A stretch of DNA of 48,757 nucleotides from Sediminibacterium sp. (GCA_030726065.1 JANREK010000010.1:1-48757); one strand, 5' to 3'. Shown: positions 1 to 7,902, counted from the stretch's first letter. Notes: generated by a model from the letters alone, not told the origin. Made by a program: numbers and translations.

Positions 1-2
1 TG

Positions 3-76
3 TAGCGAGACCGGGATTTGAACCCGGGACCTCAGGGTTATGAATCCTGTGCTCTAACCAACTGAGCTACCTCGCC
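3..76 (-). tRNA. tRNA-Met (anticodon CAT)
   Basis: The minus strand folds into a complete 74-nt cloverleaf. The acceptor stem begins GGCGAGG and closes with TCTCGCT (G-U pairs at both ends), the D arm is GCTC/GAGC, the anticodon loop is TTCATAA, and the T arm is CCGGG/CCCGG with a TTCAAAT loop. The anticodon is CAT. The first pair is G-U rather than the C-A mismatch of initiator tRNA, so this is an elongator-type Met tRNA; a lysidine-modified Ile2 tRNA with the same anticodon cannot be excluded by eye. The bases after the discriminator A read CA, so CCA does not appear to be encoded, although the window edge cuts here. Confidence 0.93.
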
Positions 77-87
77 GAATGGTTATT

Positions 88-103
88 ACCCCTTTTAAGG
101 GGT
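88..103. repeat. short perfect inverted repeat between FAH gene and tRNA
   Basis: A 16-nt palindrome (ACCCCTT, 2-nt centre, AAGGGGT) lies in the 54-nt gap between the FAH-family gene and the tRNA. No T-run follows on the minus strand, so it is not a typical intrinsic terminator; it may be a processing or pausing hairpin. Confidence 0.5.
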
Positions 104-130
104 GGCAAATTTAGTTAAAAATTTTGATAA

Positions 131-745
131 TTAAGGGTTCACTTTAATGCTAAATACTTGATTTGCTTCAAAATAGCCCTCAAAAACATCTCCCTTTAAG
201 GTAGGGCCCACCCCAACTGGTGTGCCTGTATATATTAAGTCACCTGGGTAAATAGTAAAGTATTCGGTGATACTTTCTAATATGGTGGCTAATGAAAATA
301 TCATTAATGAGGAATCGCCATCTTGAACAACAGTAGCATTTTTATGTAATGAAAAGTGGATGGGCTGATCTAAAATTGCTGCAGTTAATGGTATCCATTT
401 TCCTAAAACAGCTGAATCATCAAATGCTTTGGCTTTTTCCCAAGGCAATCCTTTTTCTTTTAGTTTGGCTTGTAAATCTCTTGCAGTAAAATCAATACCA
501 ACAGTAATGGCATCGCAATAATCTAAAACATTAACTGCCTTTAAATTTTTTCCTTGTTTACTTACACGCAAAACCAATTCACCTTCATAATGTAAGTCGT
601 TGGTGAAAGAAGGGATATTGAAATTTTTTCCTTCAGCTAACAAGGAAGCAGATGGCTTCATAAAAATAACAAGCGACGTAGGCACTTCATTTCCTAATTC
701 CTGTGCATGTGCAACATAGTTGCGTCCAATACAAAATATACTCAT
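131..745 (-). CDS. fumarylacetoacetate hydrolase family protein (acylpyruvase-like)
   Basis: A 204-aa single-domain FAH-fold protein. Visible family features are the N-terminal IGRNYVAHAQELGN segment (residues 6-19), the metal-binding triad Glu54, Glu56 (HYEGELVLRV) and Asp85 (GIDFTARDLQ), the KAFD segment near 106-109 and the C-terminal YTGTPVGVGP motif. The length fits the short YcgM/FAHD1 type that cleaves acylpyruvates or decarboxylates oxaloacetate, rather than the longer catabolic FAH enzymes. The true substrate cannot be read from sequence. It is predicted to be cytosolic and Mg2+/Mn2+-dependent. It lies 12 nt downstream of pth on the same strand and is probably cotranscribed with it. 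Confidence 0.9.
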   Translation of the reverse strand: MSIFCIGRNYVAHAQELGNEVPTSLVIFMKPSASLLAEGKNFNIPSFTNDLHYEGELVLRVSKQGKNLKAVNVLDYCDAITVGIDFTARDLQAKLKEKGLPWEKAKAFDDSAVLGKWIPLTAAILDQPIHFSLHKNATVVQDGDSSLMIFSLATILESITEYFTIYPGDLIYTGTPVGVGPTLKGDVFEGYFEANQVFSIKVNP

Positions 746-757
746 ACAAATATTTTT

Positions 758-1336
758 TTACCCTACAATCTCAAGCGCATTTGCTATAGTCATCGTTCTG
801 GATAATCCTATGCTAGCAAATGACTCAATCACTTCAACACTTTTTTCAATTTTTAGTTCCACGATTTTTTTCTCGCCGGTATTCCATTTGCCTAAAACAA
901 AATCAATCTGTTGCCCTTTTTTAAAATCATTGCCTATACCAAATCTTAGTTTTGGATACGCATCAGTACCCAATGTTAATTGAATATCCTTTAATCCATT
1001 ATGCCCGGCATCCGACCCTGATGCACGCAATCGAATTTTTGAAATAGGTAATGCCAAGTCATCAACAATCGTCAAAGTATTTTCGATCTCAATTTTTTCT
1101 TTGTCCATCCAATATTTAAAAGCCTTACCGCTTAAATTCATAAAGGTGGTGGGCTTTACACAGATAAATGTTTTATCCTTCCACTTTACTTCGGCAACAT
1201 CAGCCAAACGATCTGATTTAAAAAAACCACCTTGCTTTATTACAAAAGCATCAAGTACATCAAAGCCTATATTATGCCTGGTGTGCGCGTATTCGGGACC
1301 GATATTCCCTAAGCCTATGATTAAAAATTTTGACAT
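758..1336 (-). CDS. pth: peptidyl-tRNA hydrolase
   Basis: A 192-aa bacterial Pth, which cleaves peptidyl-tRNAs that drop off ribosomes and recycles the tRNA. The N-terminal GLGNIGPEYAHTRHNIGF segment carries the conserved Asn11 and the catalytic His21; the VDDLALP and SGSDAGHNGLKDI segments are the other family signatures. Length is normal for the family. It lies downstream of rplY on the same strand, the order prs-rplY-pth found in many bacteria. A TAAATTTG -7 box 21 nt before the start suggests its own promoter, and a hairpin separates it from rplY. Confidence 0.97.
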   Translation of the reverse strand: MSKFLIIGLGNIGPEYAHTRHNIGFDVLDAFVIKQGGFFKSDRLADVAEVKWKDKTFICVKPTTFMNLSGKAFKYWMDKEKIEIENTLTIVDDLALPISKIRLRASGSDAGHNGLKDIQLTLGTDAYPKLRFGIGNDFKKGQQIDFVLGKWNTGEKKIVELKIEKSVEVIESFASIGLSRTMTIANALEIVG

Positions 1337-1352
1337 TTACTTTTATCGTTCA

Positions 1353-1364
1353 AATTCAAATTTA
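1353..1364 (-). promoter_or_regulatory. candidate -7 element of pth
   Basis: On the minus strand, positions 1364-1357 read TAAATTTG, an exact match to the Bacteroidota -7 consensus TAnnTTTG. The start site would lie near 1353, giving a leader of about 17 nt. No good -33 TTG is seen at the right distance. Confidence 0.5.
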
Positions 1365-1392
1365 AGCAAAAATTGTCCTTTATTTAAAACTA

Positions 1393-1423
1393 AAATCCCC
1401 TCCCGAAACTCGGGAAGGGATTT
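1393..1423 (-). terminator. hairpin after rplY
   Basis: A 14-position stem with one mismatch (AAATCCC C TCCCGA against TCGGGAAGGGATTT) and a 3-nt loop lies between rplY and pth. On the minus strand it is followed by TTTTAGTTTTAA, a weak T tract, so it is a partial terminator or mRNA-stabilising hairpin. Confidence 0.6.
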
Positions 1424-1446
1424 GTATATTCTTAATTTGTAAGAAA

Positions 1447-2070
1447 CTATTTTTTCGCAGCGGCAGCAGTAGCGGCGGCTGGTGCAGCAGCACCTGCAGC
1501 AGGAGCAGCAGATTCTTCTTGCTTTAACACACGAGTTAACACAACTGATGCAACTGGTATACGAGGAGAATTTAAAAGTTCCATATTTGGCGCTTTTACA
1601 TCCTGAACACGAATATTTTCATTCAATTCAAGGTTAGTAATATCGCACTCAATAAATTCTCTCAAATCCTTTGGTAATGCTTTTACTTTTAATGACTTCA
1701 TTTTAACGATTAGTTTACCACCAGCTTTAACACCCACAGAAGTTCCAACCATCTTTAAAGGTAAAGTAGCAACTACTTTTTTGTCATTTACTAATTCTAA
1801 TAAGTCAACGTGAATTAACGCATCAGTCACCTTATCAAATTGCAAATCTTTCAAAATACATTTGTAAGTTTTTCCTTCTACAGTAACTTCTGCTAATTGG
1901 AATTCACTTGTGTACACTAAAGACTTAAAAGCCTTTGCTGGAGCATAAAAATTTACTTCAGTAGCACCCCCGTAAATTACAGCTAGCGCATTGTCCTGAG
2001 AGCGAAGCTGGCGGGCGACTTTTTTGCCATTTTCGGTCCTCAAGTGGCCATCGATTGTAATTGTTTTCAT
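1447..2070 (-). CDS. rplY: 50S ribosomal protein L25 (general stress protein Ctc type)
   Basis: A 207-aa two-domain L25/TL5/Ctc protein that binds 5S rRNA in the large subunit. The N-terminal L25 domain covers about residues 1-92 and the C-terminal TL5 beta domain about 95-185. The last 20 or so residues are almost all Ala/Pro and end in Lys-Lys, a tail common in Bacteroidota. I start at the ATG at 2070 (MKTITIDGHLR); an in-frame ATG at 2124 would add 18 residues with no family similarity and would run through the two leader hairpins. It follows prs, but a terminator and a candidate promoter lie between them, so it probably has its own transcript. Confidence 0.95.
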   Translation of the reverse strand: MKTITIDGHLRTENGKKVARQLRSQDNALAVIYGGATEVNFYAPAKAFKSLVYTSEFQLAEVTVEGKTYKCILKDLQFDKVTDALIHVDLLELVNDKKVVATLPLKMVGTSVGVKAGGKLIVKMKSLKVKALPKDLREFIECDITNLELNENIRVQDVKAPNMELLNSPRIPVASVVLTRVLKQEESAAPAAGAAAPAAATAAAAKK

Positions 2071-2097
2071 TTTATAATTTTTTCTATTGTAAGATGA

Positions 2098-2117
2098 TAG
2101 ATAGTTTTCACTATCTA
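2098..2117 (-). promoter_or_regulatory. rplY leader hairpin 2
   Basis: TAGATAG, a 6-nt loop, then CTATCTA: a perfect 7-bp inverted repeat ending 27 nt upstream of the rplY start codon, next to a second hairpin. It could be part of an autoregulatory ribosomal-protein leader; I recognise no named family. Confidence 0.5.
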
Positions 2118-2120
2118 CAC

Positions 2121-2143
2121 CCATTATTCTTTCTCAATAATGG
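2121..2143 (-). promoter_or_regulatory. rplY leader hairpin 1
   Basis: CCATTATT and AATAATGG form a perfect 8-bp stem around a 7-nt loop. A -7 box (TATCTTCG, minus strand 2155-2148) lies just upstream, so the predicted transcript starts almost exactly at the foot of this hairpin. With the second stem it makes a tandem-hairpin leader of about 75 nt. Confidence 0.5.
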
Positions 2144-2147
2144 AGGG

Positions 2148-2179
2148 CGAAGATAGGAAATAAAAAAGGAGAAACCAAA
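2148..2179 (-). promoter_or_regulatory. candidate rplY promoter
   Basis: Minus strand: TTTG at 2179-2176, a 20-nt spacer, then TATCTTCG at 2155-2148 (one mismatch to TAnnTTTG). The -33 element lies in the loop of the upstream prs terminator hairpin, so the two signals are nested. Confidence 0.5.
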
Positions 2180-2189
2180 GTCTCTCCTT
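2162..2189 (-). terminator. intrinsic terminator of prs
   Basis: Minus strand: a 7-bp stem AAGGAGA/TCTCCTT around a 10-nt loop, followed directly by TTTTTTA. It begins about 33 nt past the prs stop codon. Confidence 0.75.
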
Positions 2190-2222
2190 ACTATTTACCT
2201 TTATTTGATAAGTAATTGATTA

Positions 2223-3176
2223 TTAATCCCTTGCCTTTAATTGTGAGTGAACAAATAAGCTAGTTATGCTCTTATTTTCATAGGCATTACGGATAGCTAT
2301 TGCAAATAAATCAGCAACCGTTACAACTTTAATTTTAGCCGACGGATGGGCTAATGGAATGGTATCGCAAACCACCAATTCCTCAAGCACGCTATTTTCA
2401 ATGTTTTCGTAGGCTTTGCCGCTTAATACAGGATGGGTGATCATGGCTCTAACTGACCTGGCCCCTTTTTCTTTTAACAAGGCTGCAGCCTTTACTAATG
2501 TACCCCCTGTATCGCAAATATCATCTACAATAACAATGTCTTTCCCTGTTACATCCCCAATGACCACCATGCTTGCAATTTCATTGGCACGTTTACGATG
2601 TTTATCACAAATCACCATTTCCGCATTAAAATAATTAGCCACTTCACGCACGCGATTGGTACTTCCTACATCCGGTGCTGCAAAGGTTAAATTCTCCAAC
2701 TTTAATTGCTCGATATAAGGAATAAAAATTGCTGAACTATCTAAGTGATCCACTGGAACATCAAAAAATCCTTGTATTTGTGCCGCATGTAAATCCATCG
2801 TAATCACACGGTGCGCGCCAGCCGCTTCTAATAATGTTGCAATTAATTTTGCCCCTATCGCAACCCTTGGTTTGTCCTTACGATCCTGTCTTGCAAAACC
2901 ATAATAAGGGACTACTGCAATAATTTTATATGCGCTTGCTCTTTTCGCTGCATCAATCATCATCAATAATTCCATGATGTTTTCAGTAGGCGCATAAGTG
3001 CTTTGCACTAAAAAAACATAATCGCCACGGATACTTTCTAAAAAAATAGGCTGAAACTCACCATCACTAAATTTTTGGATATTGATTTTTCCAATAGGTG
3101 CGCCAAAGCGTTGAGCGATTTTTTCAGCAAGGGCTTGAGAGCTAGTTCCGGCAAATATTTTAACAGAAGGATTCAT
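2223..3176 (-). CDS. prs: ribose-phosphate pyrophosphokinase (PRPP synthetase)
   Basis: A 317-aa class I PRPP synthetase, making 5-phosphoribosyl-1-pyrophosphate from ribose 5-phosphate and ATP for purine, pyrimidine, His and Trp synthesis. Seen: the FSDGEFQP segment at 36-43, the flexible RQDRKDKPR loop at 96-104, His130 in the TMDLHAAQIQGFF segment, and the PRPP-binding loop IVIVDDICDTGGTL at 214-227. Length is standard. It stands upstream of rplY and pth on the same strand. A TAACTTTG box 18 nt before the ATG is a good -7 element, and an intrinsic terminator follows. Confidence 0.97.
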   Translation of the reverse strand: MNPSVKIFAGTSSQALAEKIAQRFGAPIGKINIQKFSDGEFQPIFLESIRGDYVFLVQSTYAPTENIMELLMMIDAAKRASAYKIIAVVPYYGFARQDRKDKPRVAIGAKLIATLLEAAGAHRVITMDLHAAQIQGFFDVPVDHLDSSAIFIPYIEQLKLENLTFAAPDVGSTNRVREVANYFNAEMVICDKHRKRANEIASMVVIGDVTGKDIVIVDDICDTGGTLVKAAALLKEKGARSVRAMITHPVLSGKAYENIENSVLEELVVCDTIPLAHPSAKIKVVTVADLFAIAIRNAYENKSITSLFVHSQLKARD

Positions 3177-3193
3177 GTGTTTGGGATATGGAC

Positions 3194-3201
3194 CAAAGTT
3201 A
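3194..3201 (-). promoter_or_regulatory. candidate -7 element of prs
   Basis: Minus strand 3201-3194 reads TAACTTTG, an exact TAnnTTTG match, with a predicted leader of about 14 nt. No -33 TTTG at 19-21 nt was found. Confidence 0.5.
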
Positions 3202-3351
3202 TAATTATCGTTTACAAATTATAAATAAATACCGGGGTACTTTTCAACAAATCAATGACTTATGCACATAATGGCTATTCTTTTTAAGTATTTATACCAT
3301 TTTTTTATGTTGTTCCAAGCGCTAGATTTAAAAAAAATTAGTATGCAAGTC

Positions 3352-4037
3352 ATGAACAATATTAAGTCCTGGGCCAACGAGGACCAACCCATTTACAAAA
3401 TGTACAAAAAAGGCGCAAAAAATTTAAGCGATGTGGAACTGCTCGCCATTATACTTCAGCATGGCACCATACATCAAAACGCAGTTGAATTAGCAAGGTC
3501 ATTTTTGAATGCGGCTCAAAATAATTTGCAAAAATTTTCAAAATTATCTGTTGCAGATATTTTAGGTTTGAAGATTAAAGGGATTGGAAAAATAAAAGCC
3601 ATTCGTATACTTGCTGCTATTGAACTTGGTTCACGTCGCATGTATAATAGCATTGACAAAAAAAATATTCGACAAAGTAAGGATGTTGCTGATCATTTAA
3701 AATATTTGCTTCAATTTGAAAGCAGGGAATTATTTATGGTAATTTATTAAATCAAGCCAACAAAGTAATCCATGAGGAAATTTTAAGTGAAGGCGGCATC
3801 ACGGGTACAGTAGCGGATCCCAGAATAATTTTCAAACTCGCGCTCAGCCACCAAGCCACTGGGTTCATCATTTGCCACAACCATCCCAGTGGTCAATTAA
3901 AACCAAGTAATATGGACGATATATTAACGGAGAAAATTAAAAAGGGCGCAGCCTATTTTGATATCAAATTAATTGATCACCTTATTGTGAGTACCGAAGG
4001 ATATTATAGCTATGCCGAACAAAGCTTGAATTGGTAA
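3352..4037 (+). pseudogene. radC: RadC/JAB-domain DNA repair protein, frameshifted
   Basis: A RadC-family gene split by a single-nucleotide frame change. The first part (from ATG 3352, MNNIKSWANEDQP) carries the N-terminal helix-hairpin-helix UPF0758 region and reads in frame to ELFMVIY, then meets TAA at 3748. From 3747 the -1 frame continues without a gap as LNQANKVIHEEILSEGG, then GFIICHNHPSG and SNMDD, ending at TAA 4035-4037. The JAMM residues (Glu in HEEIL, HNHP, Ser, Asp) are intact and no residue is lost or duplicated at the joint, so the break is recent, a sequencing error, or recoding. RadC is associated with competence/recombination, though its role is unsettled. ATG 3343 is an alternative start; reading from further upstream adds no similarity. 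Confidence 0.88.
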
Positions 4038-4042
4038 TTCAA

Positions 4043-4351
4043 TTATGCTTGTGCTGTAGGACCTCCAAAATTCATAGGTATTTCAACAGGTAACATATCT
4101 CCAATTGCACCATTGGCCTCCTCATATCTTTCTACATTTTCAACCAATGCCTTCATGAATCTTTTGGCATGCATGGGCGTTAAAATCACTCTCGACTTTA
4201 CTTTACTTTTAGGGGTTCCTGGCATCACATTTACAAAGTCAATCACAAATTCAGCATTGCTGTGTGTAATTATTGCCAAATTTGCATAACTGCCTTCTGC
4301 AATTTCCTCGGTAATTTCAATGTTTAACGGCTGGTTGGGATTTTGTTCCAT
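4043..4351 (-). CDS. DUF3467 domain-containing protein
   Basis: A 102-aa protein matching the DUF3467 family by its layout: an acidic start (EITEEIAEGSYANLAIITHS), the FVIDFVNVMPGTPKSKVKSRVILTP core and the HAKRFMKALVENVERYE segment. It is small, cytosolic and widespread in Bacteroidota; its function is unknown. It converges with the frameshifted radC, with 5 nt between the stop codons. A TATCTTTG -7 box (minus strand 4376-4369) lies 17 nt upstream of the ATG. Confidence 0.88.
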   Translation of the reverse strand: MEQNPNQPLNIEITEEIAEGSYANLAIITHSNAEFVIDFVNVMPGTPKSKVKSRVILTPMHAKRFMKALVENVERYEEANGAIGDMLPVEIPMNFGGPTAQA

Positions 4352-4368
4352 ATGTATATTTATGAGTG

Positions 4369-4376
4369 CAAAGATA
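4369..4376 (-). promoter_or_regulatory. candidate -7 element of the DUF3467 gene
   Basis: Minus strand 4376-4369 reads TATCTTTG (exact TAnnTTTG); predicted leader about 14 nt. Confidence 0.5.
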
Positions 4377-4425
4377 CAGGGGATGGAATGTTAAAAAAAA
4401 ATTACACTGCTCTAATTCAAATAAC

Positions 4426-4433
4426 TAAATTTG
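4426..4433 (+). promoter_or_regulatory. candidate -7 element of folD, 4 nt before the ATG
   Basis: TAAATTTG, an exact -7 consensus, ends only 4 nt before the folD ATG, which predicts a leaderless or nearly leaderless mRNA. No clear -33 element is seen. Confidence 0.5.
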
Positions 4434-4437
4434 TGGC

Positions 4438-5319
4438 ATGTTAATACTAGACGGGAAAATAGCTTCGGCAGCAGTAAAAGCCACTTTATTGGCTCAAACA
4501 CAAGCACTTACCACGGAAGGGAAAAGGGCGCCTCATTTGGCAGCCATTTTAGTGGGTAATAATGGCGCAAGTGAAACCTATGTTGCAAGCAAAGTGAAAA
4601 ATTGCGAGGAAACTGGTTTTGAATCCACCTTGATTCGTTTGGATGTTGCTGTTAGTGAAAAAATATTATTAGATAAAATCATCGAATTAAATAACAATCC
4701 AAGTATCGACGGAATTTTAGTTCAGTTACCACTGCCGAAACATATCGATGAAGCAAAAGTAATTGAGACCATAAACCCTGCGAAAGATGTGGATGGATTC
4801 CATCCCGCCAATGTGGGAAGATTAGTACAAGGACTACCCACTTTTATTCCGGCAACTCCTTATGGTATTTTATTAATGCTTGCCCATTTTGATATTCCAA
4901 CCAAAGGAAAAAATGCAGTTGTGATAGGTCGTAGTAATATTGTTGGAAGACCGATGAGTATTTTATTAAGTAGTAATATTCCTCAAGGCAATTGTACTGT
5001 TACACTTTGCCATAGTCATACAAAAAACTTGAAAGAAATTTGTTTGGAAGCTGATATCATTATTGCTGCACTAGGCGTTCCTAATTTTTTAACTTGCGAT
5101 ATGATTAAGCCAGGCGCGGTGATTGTAGATGTTGGTATTACCAGAGTGGAAGATGCGACTGCAAAAAAAGGTTTTAGAATTAAAGGTGATGTAAACTATG
5201 AGGAGGCTTGTGCAAAAGCATCTGCTATTACCCCTGTTCCAGGTGGTGTTGGTTTAATGACCATTGCAGGATTATTAAAAAATACAATGAAGGCTTTCGA
5301 GGCTTCTCAAAATAAATAA
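4438..5319 (+). CDS. folD: bifunctional methylenetetrahydrofolate dehydrogenase / methenyltetrahydrofolate cyclohydrolase
   Basis: A 293-aa FolD that interconverts 5,10-methylene-THF and 10-formyl-THF, supplying formyl groups for purines and fMet. Seen: the YVASKVKNCEETGF motif with the catalytic Lys54, the DGILVQLPLP substrate segment, the NADP-binding GRSNIVGRPM motif and the C-terminal PVPGGVGLMT signature. Full length. It pairs with glyA further along the window in one-carbon metabolism. queE begins 2 nt after the stop, so the two are almost surely cotranscribed. Confidence 0.97.
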   Translation: MLILDGKIASAAVKATLLAQTQALTTEGKRAPHLAAILVGNNGASETYVASKVKNCEETGFESTLIRLDVAVSEKILLDKIIELNNNPSIDGILVQLPLPKHIDEAKVIETINPAKDVDGFHPANVGRLVQGLPTFIPATPYGILLMLAHFDIPTKGKNAVVIGRSNIVGRPMSILLSSNIPQGNCTVTLCHSHTKNLKEICLEADIIIAALGVPNFLTCDMIKPGAVIVDVGITRVEDATAKKGFRIKGDVNYEEACAKASAITPVPGGVGLMTIAGLLKNTMKAFEASQNK

Positions 5320-5321
5320 GC

Positions 5322-5930
5322 TTGCCTACTACAACCACCTATCCAGTGATGGAAATGTTTTACTCCTTACAAGGAGAAGGTTACCATCAAGGTAAAGCCG
5401 CATTTTTTATTCGACTTGCCGGATGTGATGTGGGTTGCGTATGGTGTGATGTTAAAGATAGTTGGGATGCAAGTAAACATCCACAATTAAGTATTGATGA
5501 AATTGTAAATGCCGCATTATCCCACCCTAGTAAAATCGCCATTATTACCGGAGGCGAACCCTTATTACATGCATTAGATCCATTAACCACTGCATTAAAA
5601 GCGGCCGGTTTTCAAACACATATTGAAACTTCAGGGTCAAGTCCATTATCAGGTCAATGGGATTGGATTTGTTTATCACCTAAAAAGTTCAAATTTCCCT
5701 TGGAGGAAAGTATTGCTGCTGCATCCGAATTAAAAGTAGTGGTATTTAATAAATCCGATATTGAATGGGCGGAAAGCTTTGAAAAAAAGGTGTCTCCCAA
5801 TTGTAAGCTATACTTACAACCAGAATGGGATAAGGCCAATACTATGACCCCTTTGTCCATTGATTATATTAAAGCGCACCCGCAATGGGAATTAAGCGCG
5901 CAGTTGCATAAATACATACAAGTTCCTTAA
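5322..5930 (+). CDS. queE: 7-carboxy-7-deazaguanine synthase
   Basis: A 202-aa radical-SAM QueE that converts carboxytetrahydropterin to 7-carboxy-7-deazaguanine in queuosine/preQ0 synthesis. The FYSLQGEG motif (13-20) is followed by GCDVGCVWCD with the cluster cysteines Cys35, Cys39 and Cys42 (CxxxCxxC), and then TGGEPLL. The start appears to be TTG at 5322, two nt after the folD stop; the next ATG, at 5349, would trim the first strand just before the QGEG motif. No other queuosine gene is in the window. Confidence 0.92.
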   Translation: MPTTTTYPVMEMFYSLQGEGYHQGKAAFFIRLAGCDVGCVWCDVKDSWDASKHPQLSIDEIVNAALSHPSKIAIITGGEPLLHALDPLTTALKAAGFQTHIETSGSSPLSGQWDWICLSPKKFKFPLEESIAAASELKVVVFNKSDIEWAESFEKKVSPNCKLYLQPEWDKANTMTPLSIDYIKAHPQWELSAQLHKYIQVP

Positions 5931-5964
5931 GTAGATTATATTTACGTACCCAATTTGATGGATT

Positions 5965-7872
5965 ATGAATCATAGAAAAACGCATTTTGTGTTTTACTTA
6001 CTAATATTGTTTTCATGTTTGAAATACAATCCATCGCACGCGCAAAATAATCGTTCAGCTGCTAAAAAATTATACCAAAAAGCATTAGTGTCTTTTGATG
6101 AACAACAATATGAAAAATGTATTCCCTTGTTGGAAAAGAGCATGCAAACGGATCCCAATTTTATTGATCCAATTTTAACTTTGTTTCAAATAAACTTGGA
6201 CTTAAAAAAATATACAGCTGCAATACCCTTATTCAACAAGGCGCTGCAACTTGATGCTATGGTGAGCTTCCCCTACTTTATAAAACAAGCGACTGCTTTT
6301 GCGAGTATTGGTGATTATACGAAAGCAAAAGAATTAATCCTAGGGAATTTAAATAATGAAAAAATGACTGCTGATTTGAAAGGGAAGGCGCTTAATTTTC
6401 TAACGATTTGTAATTATGCAATTGCGCATCCTTCCAATGAAGAAATTAGTATTCATAATTTAGGAGATAGTATTAACACATCCGCGCCTGAATATTTCCC
6501 TTATTTTTCAATGAAGGACAGTGTGTTATTTTTTATGCGGAAATTAAATATTCGCAGGGAAGATTTTTATACAAGCATTTTAAGCACCACTGGTTTTACC
6601 AAAGCTAAATTATTGGAGGACTCCATCAATTTTGCAGACAAAAAAGGAAGTGTGAGCTTTTTACCTGATATGCAAACCTTGTATTTCGCAGCCGACTACC
6701 CTGAGCAAGGGTATGGCAGATATGACATTTATAAATCAACAAAGGCTGGCATTCATTGGACTACTGCAAAAAATTTAGGGCGTAATGTGAACACTGATTA
6801 TTGGGATAGCGCACCCAGTATTTCACCAGATGGTAAAGCATTGTACTTTAGTAGCAATCGTCCTGGCGGATTGGGAGGTATTGACTTATATGTAGCATTC
6901 AAAAATGAAAAAGGGGGTTGGGAGGAAGCCATAAATCTGGGCCCTCAAATAAACACTTCTGGGGATGAGCAAACGCCCTTCATTCATGCCAACAATAATA
7001 GTTTGTATTTTTCATCAACGGGCTGGCCTGGTTATGGTGGTGCTGATTTTTTTGTTACACACCAAAAAATAGATGGCAATTGGACCATCCCTTTAAACTT
7101 GGGCTACCCTATTAATACTTTTGATAACGAGGGCAGTATTGCTGTGGCAAGCAATGGCATGGATGCATATATTGCTAGTGACAGATCAGATAGCAGAGGC
7201 GGATTGGATATTTATAAAGTCACTTTATCAAAAGCCACCAGGGCGAATAAAAAGTTTTTCTTAAAGGGCGTGATAAAAGATGCAAATTCAAAAAAGGCAA
7301 TTCCTGCAATGGTAAATTTAGTTGATCCTGCTGATCAATCTAGTTTTACAAAAATTGAAGTAGACAGCAATGGACAATTTATTTTTGCACTTCCTTATTT
7401 GGATAGTGTAGGCATTTCCATTACTAGTTCATTTTATGAAGAAGCTAATAGAACAATCACAAGCACTTCATTTGACAATGACAATACCAGCAATCAGGAA
7501 TTTTATTTAAACGCGATCAAAAAACAATTTACACAAACATTCAAAAATATTTTGTTTGCAACAAATACTGCAACTTTATTAGCAGGATCTGAAAAAGAAT
7601 TAAATGAATTAGTATCTTACTTAATAGCGCAACCAACTGCAACTATTTTAATTGAAGGACATACAGATAATACAGGTGATGCGAATAAAAATAAAATACT
7701 ATCCCTTGGTCGTGCTAAGTCAATCGCCCAATTTTTGATGAATCATAAGATTCAAGCGCAACGCATTACCACTATTGGCTATGGCGATACCAAACCCATT
7801 GCTAGCAACGATACAGAACAAGGTCGTCAACAAAACAGACGCACCACTTTTACCATTTCCATTCCAAAATAG
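5965..7872 (+). CDS. PorE-like OmpA-family protein (TPR, beta-propeller, CarboxypepD_reg, OmpA)
   Basis: A 635-aa envelope protein. Residues 1-27 are an export signal ending in SHAQ, with a possible but imperfect lipobox around Cys19. TPR repeats cover about 30-160; PD40/WD40-like beta-propeller blades (SPDGKALYFSSNRPGGLGGIDLY and similar) about 210-415; a carboxypeptidase-regulatory-like beta sandwich about 420-500; and an OmpA peptidoglycan-binding domain about 525-635 with EGHTDNTGD and a GYGDTKPIASN segment. This domain order matches PorE of the type IX secretion system, which anchors the machinery to peptidoglycan. No other T9SS gene is nearby, so a different OmpA/PD40 paralogue is possible. 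Confidence 0.82.
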   Translation: MNHRKTHFVFYLLILFSCLKYNPSHAQNNRSAAKKLYQKALVSFDEQQYEKCIPLLEKSMQTDPNFIDPILTLFQINLDLKKYTAAIPLFNKALQLDAMVSFPYFIKQATAFASIGDYTKAKELILGNLNNEKMTADLKGKALNFLTICNYAIAHPSNEEISIHNLGDSINTSAPEYFPYFSMKDSVLFFMRKLNIRREDFYTSILSTTGFTKAKLLEDSINFADKKGSVSFLPDMQTLYFAADYPEQGYGRYDIYKSTKAGIHWTTAKNLGRNVNTDYWDSAPSISPDGKALYFSSNRPGGLGGIDLYVAFKNEKGGWEEAINLGPQINTSGDEQTPFIHANNNSLYFSSTGWPGYGGADFFVTHQKIDGNWTIPLNLGYPINTFDNEGSIAVASNGMDAYIASDRSDSRGGLDIYKVTLSKATRANKKFFLKGVIKDANSKKAIPAMVNLVDPADQSSFTKIEVDSNGQFIFALPYLDSVGISITSSFYEEANRTITSTSFDNDNTSNQEFYLNAIKKQFTQTFKNILFATNTATLLAGSEKELNELVSYLIAQPTATILIEGHTDNTGDANKNKILSLGRAKSIAQFLMNHKIQAQRITTIGYGDTKPIASNDTEQGRQQNRRTTFTISIPK

Positions 7873-7885
7873 CGTATTTATACGC
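7872..7885 (+). terminator. small hairpin after the PorE-like gene
   Basis: GCGTA, a 4-nt loop, TACGC begins at the stop codon of the PorE-like gene, followed by AAAGTTTG. With a weak T tract, this is at best a marginal terminator. Confidence 0.35.
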
Positions 7886-7902
7886 AAAGTTTGCTTTAAT
7901 AG

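Noticed and set aside
88..103. Terminator between the FAH gene and tRNA-Met
   Set aside because: The palindrome lacks a following T-run on the minus strand, so it was listed only as an inverted repeat.
3740..3755. Programmed -1 frameshift in radC by a classical slippery heptamer
   Set aside because: No X XXY YYZ heptamer and no obvious downstream pseudoknot; the tyrosine tRNA would have to re-pair with UUA with a central mismatch. Kept only as a remote option in the combined finding.
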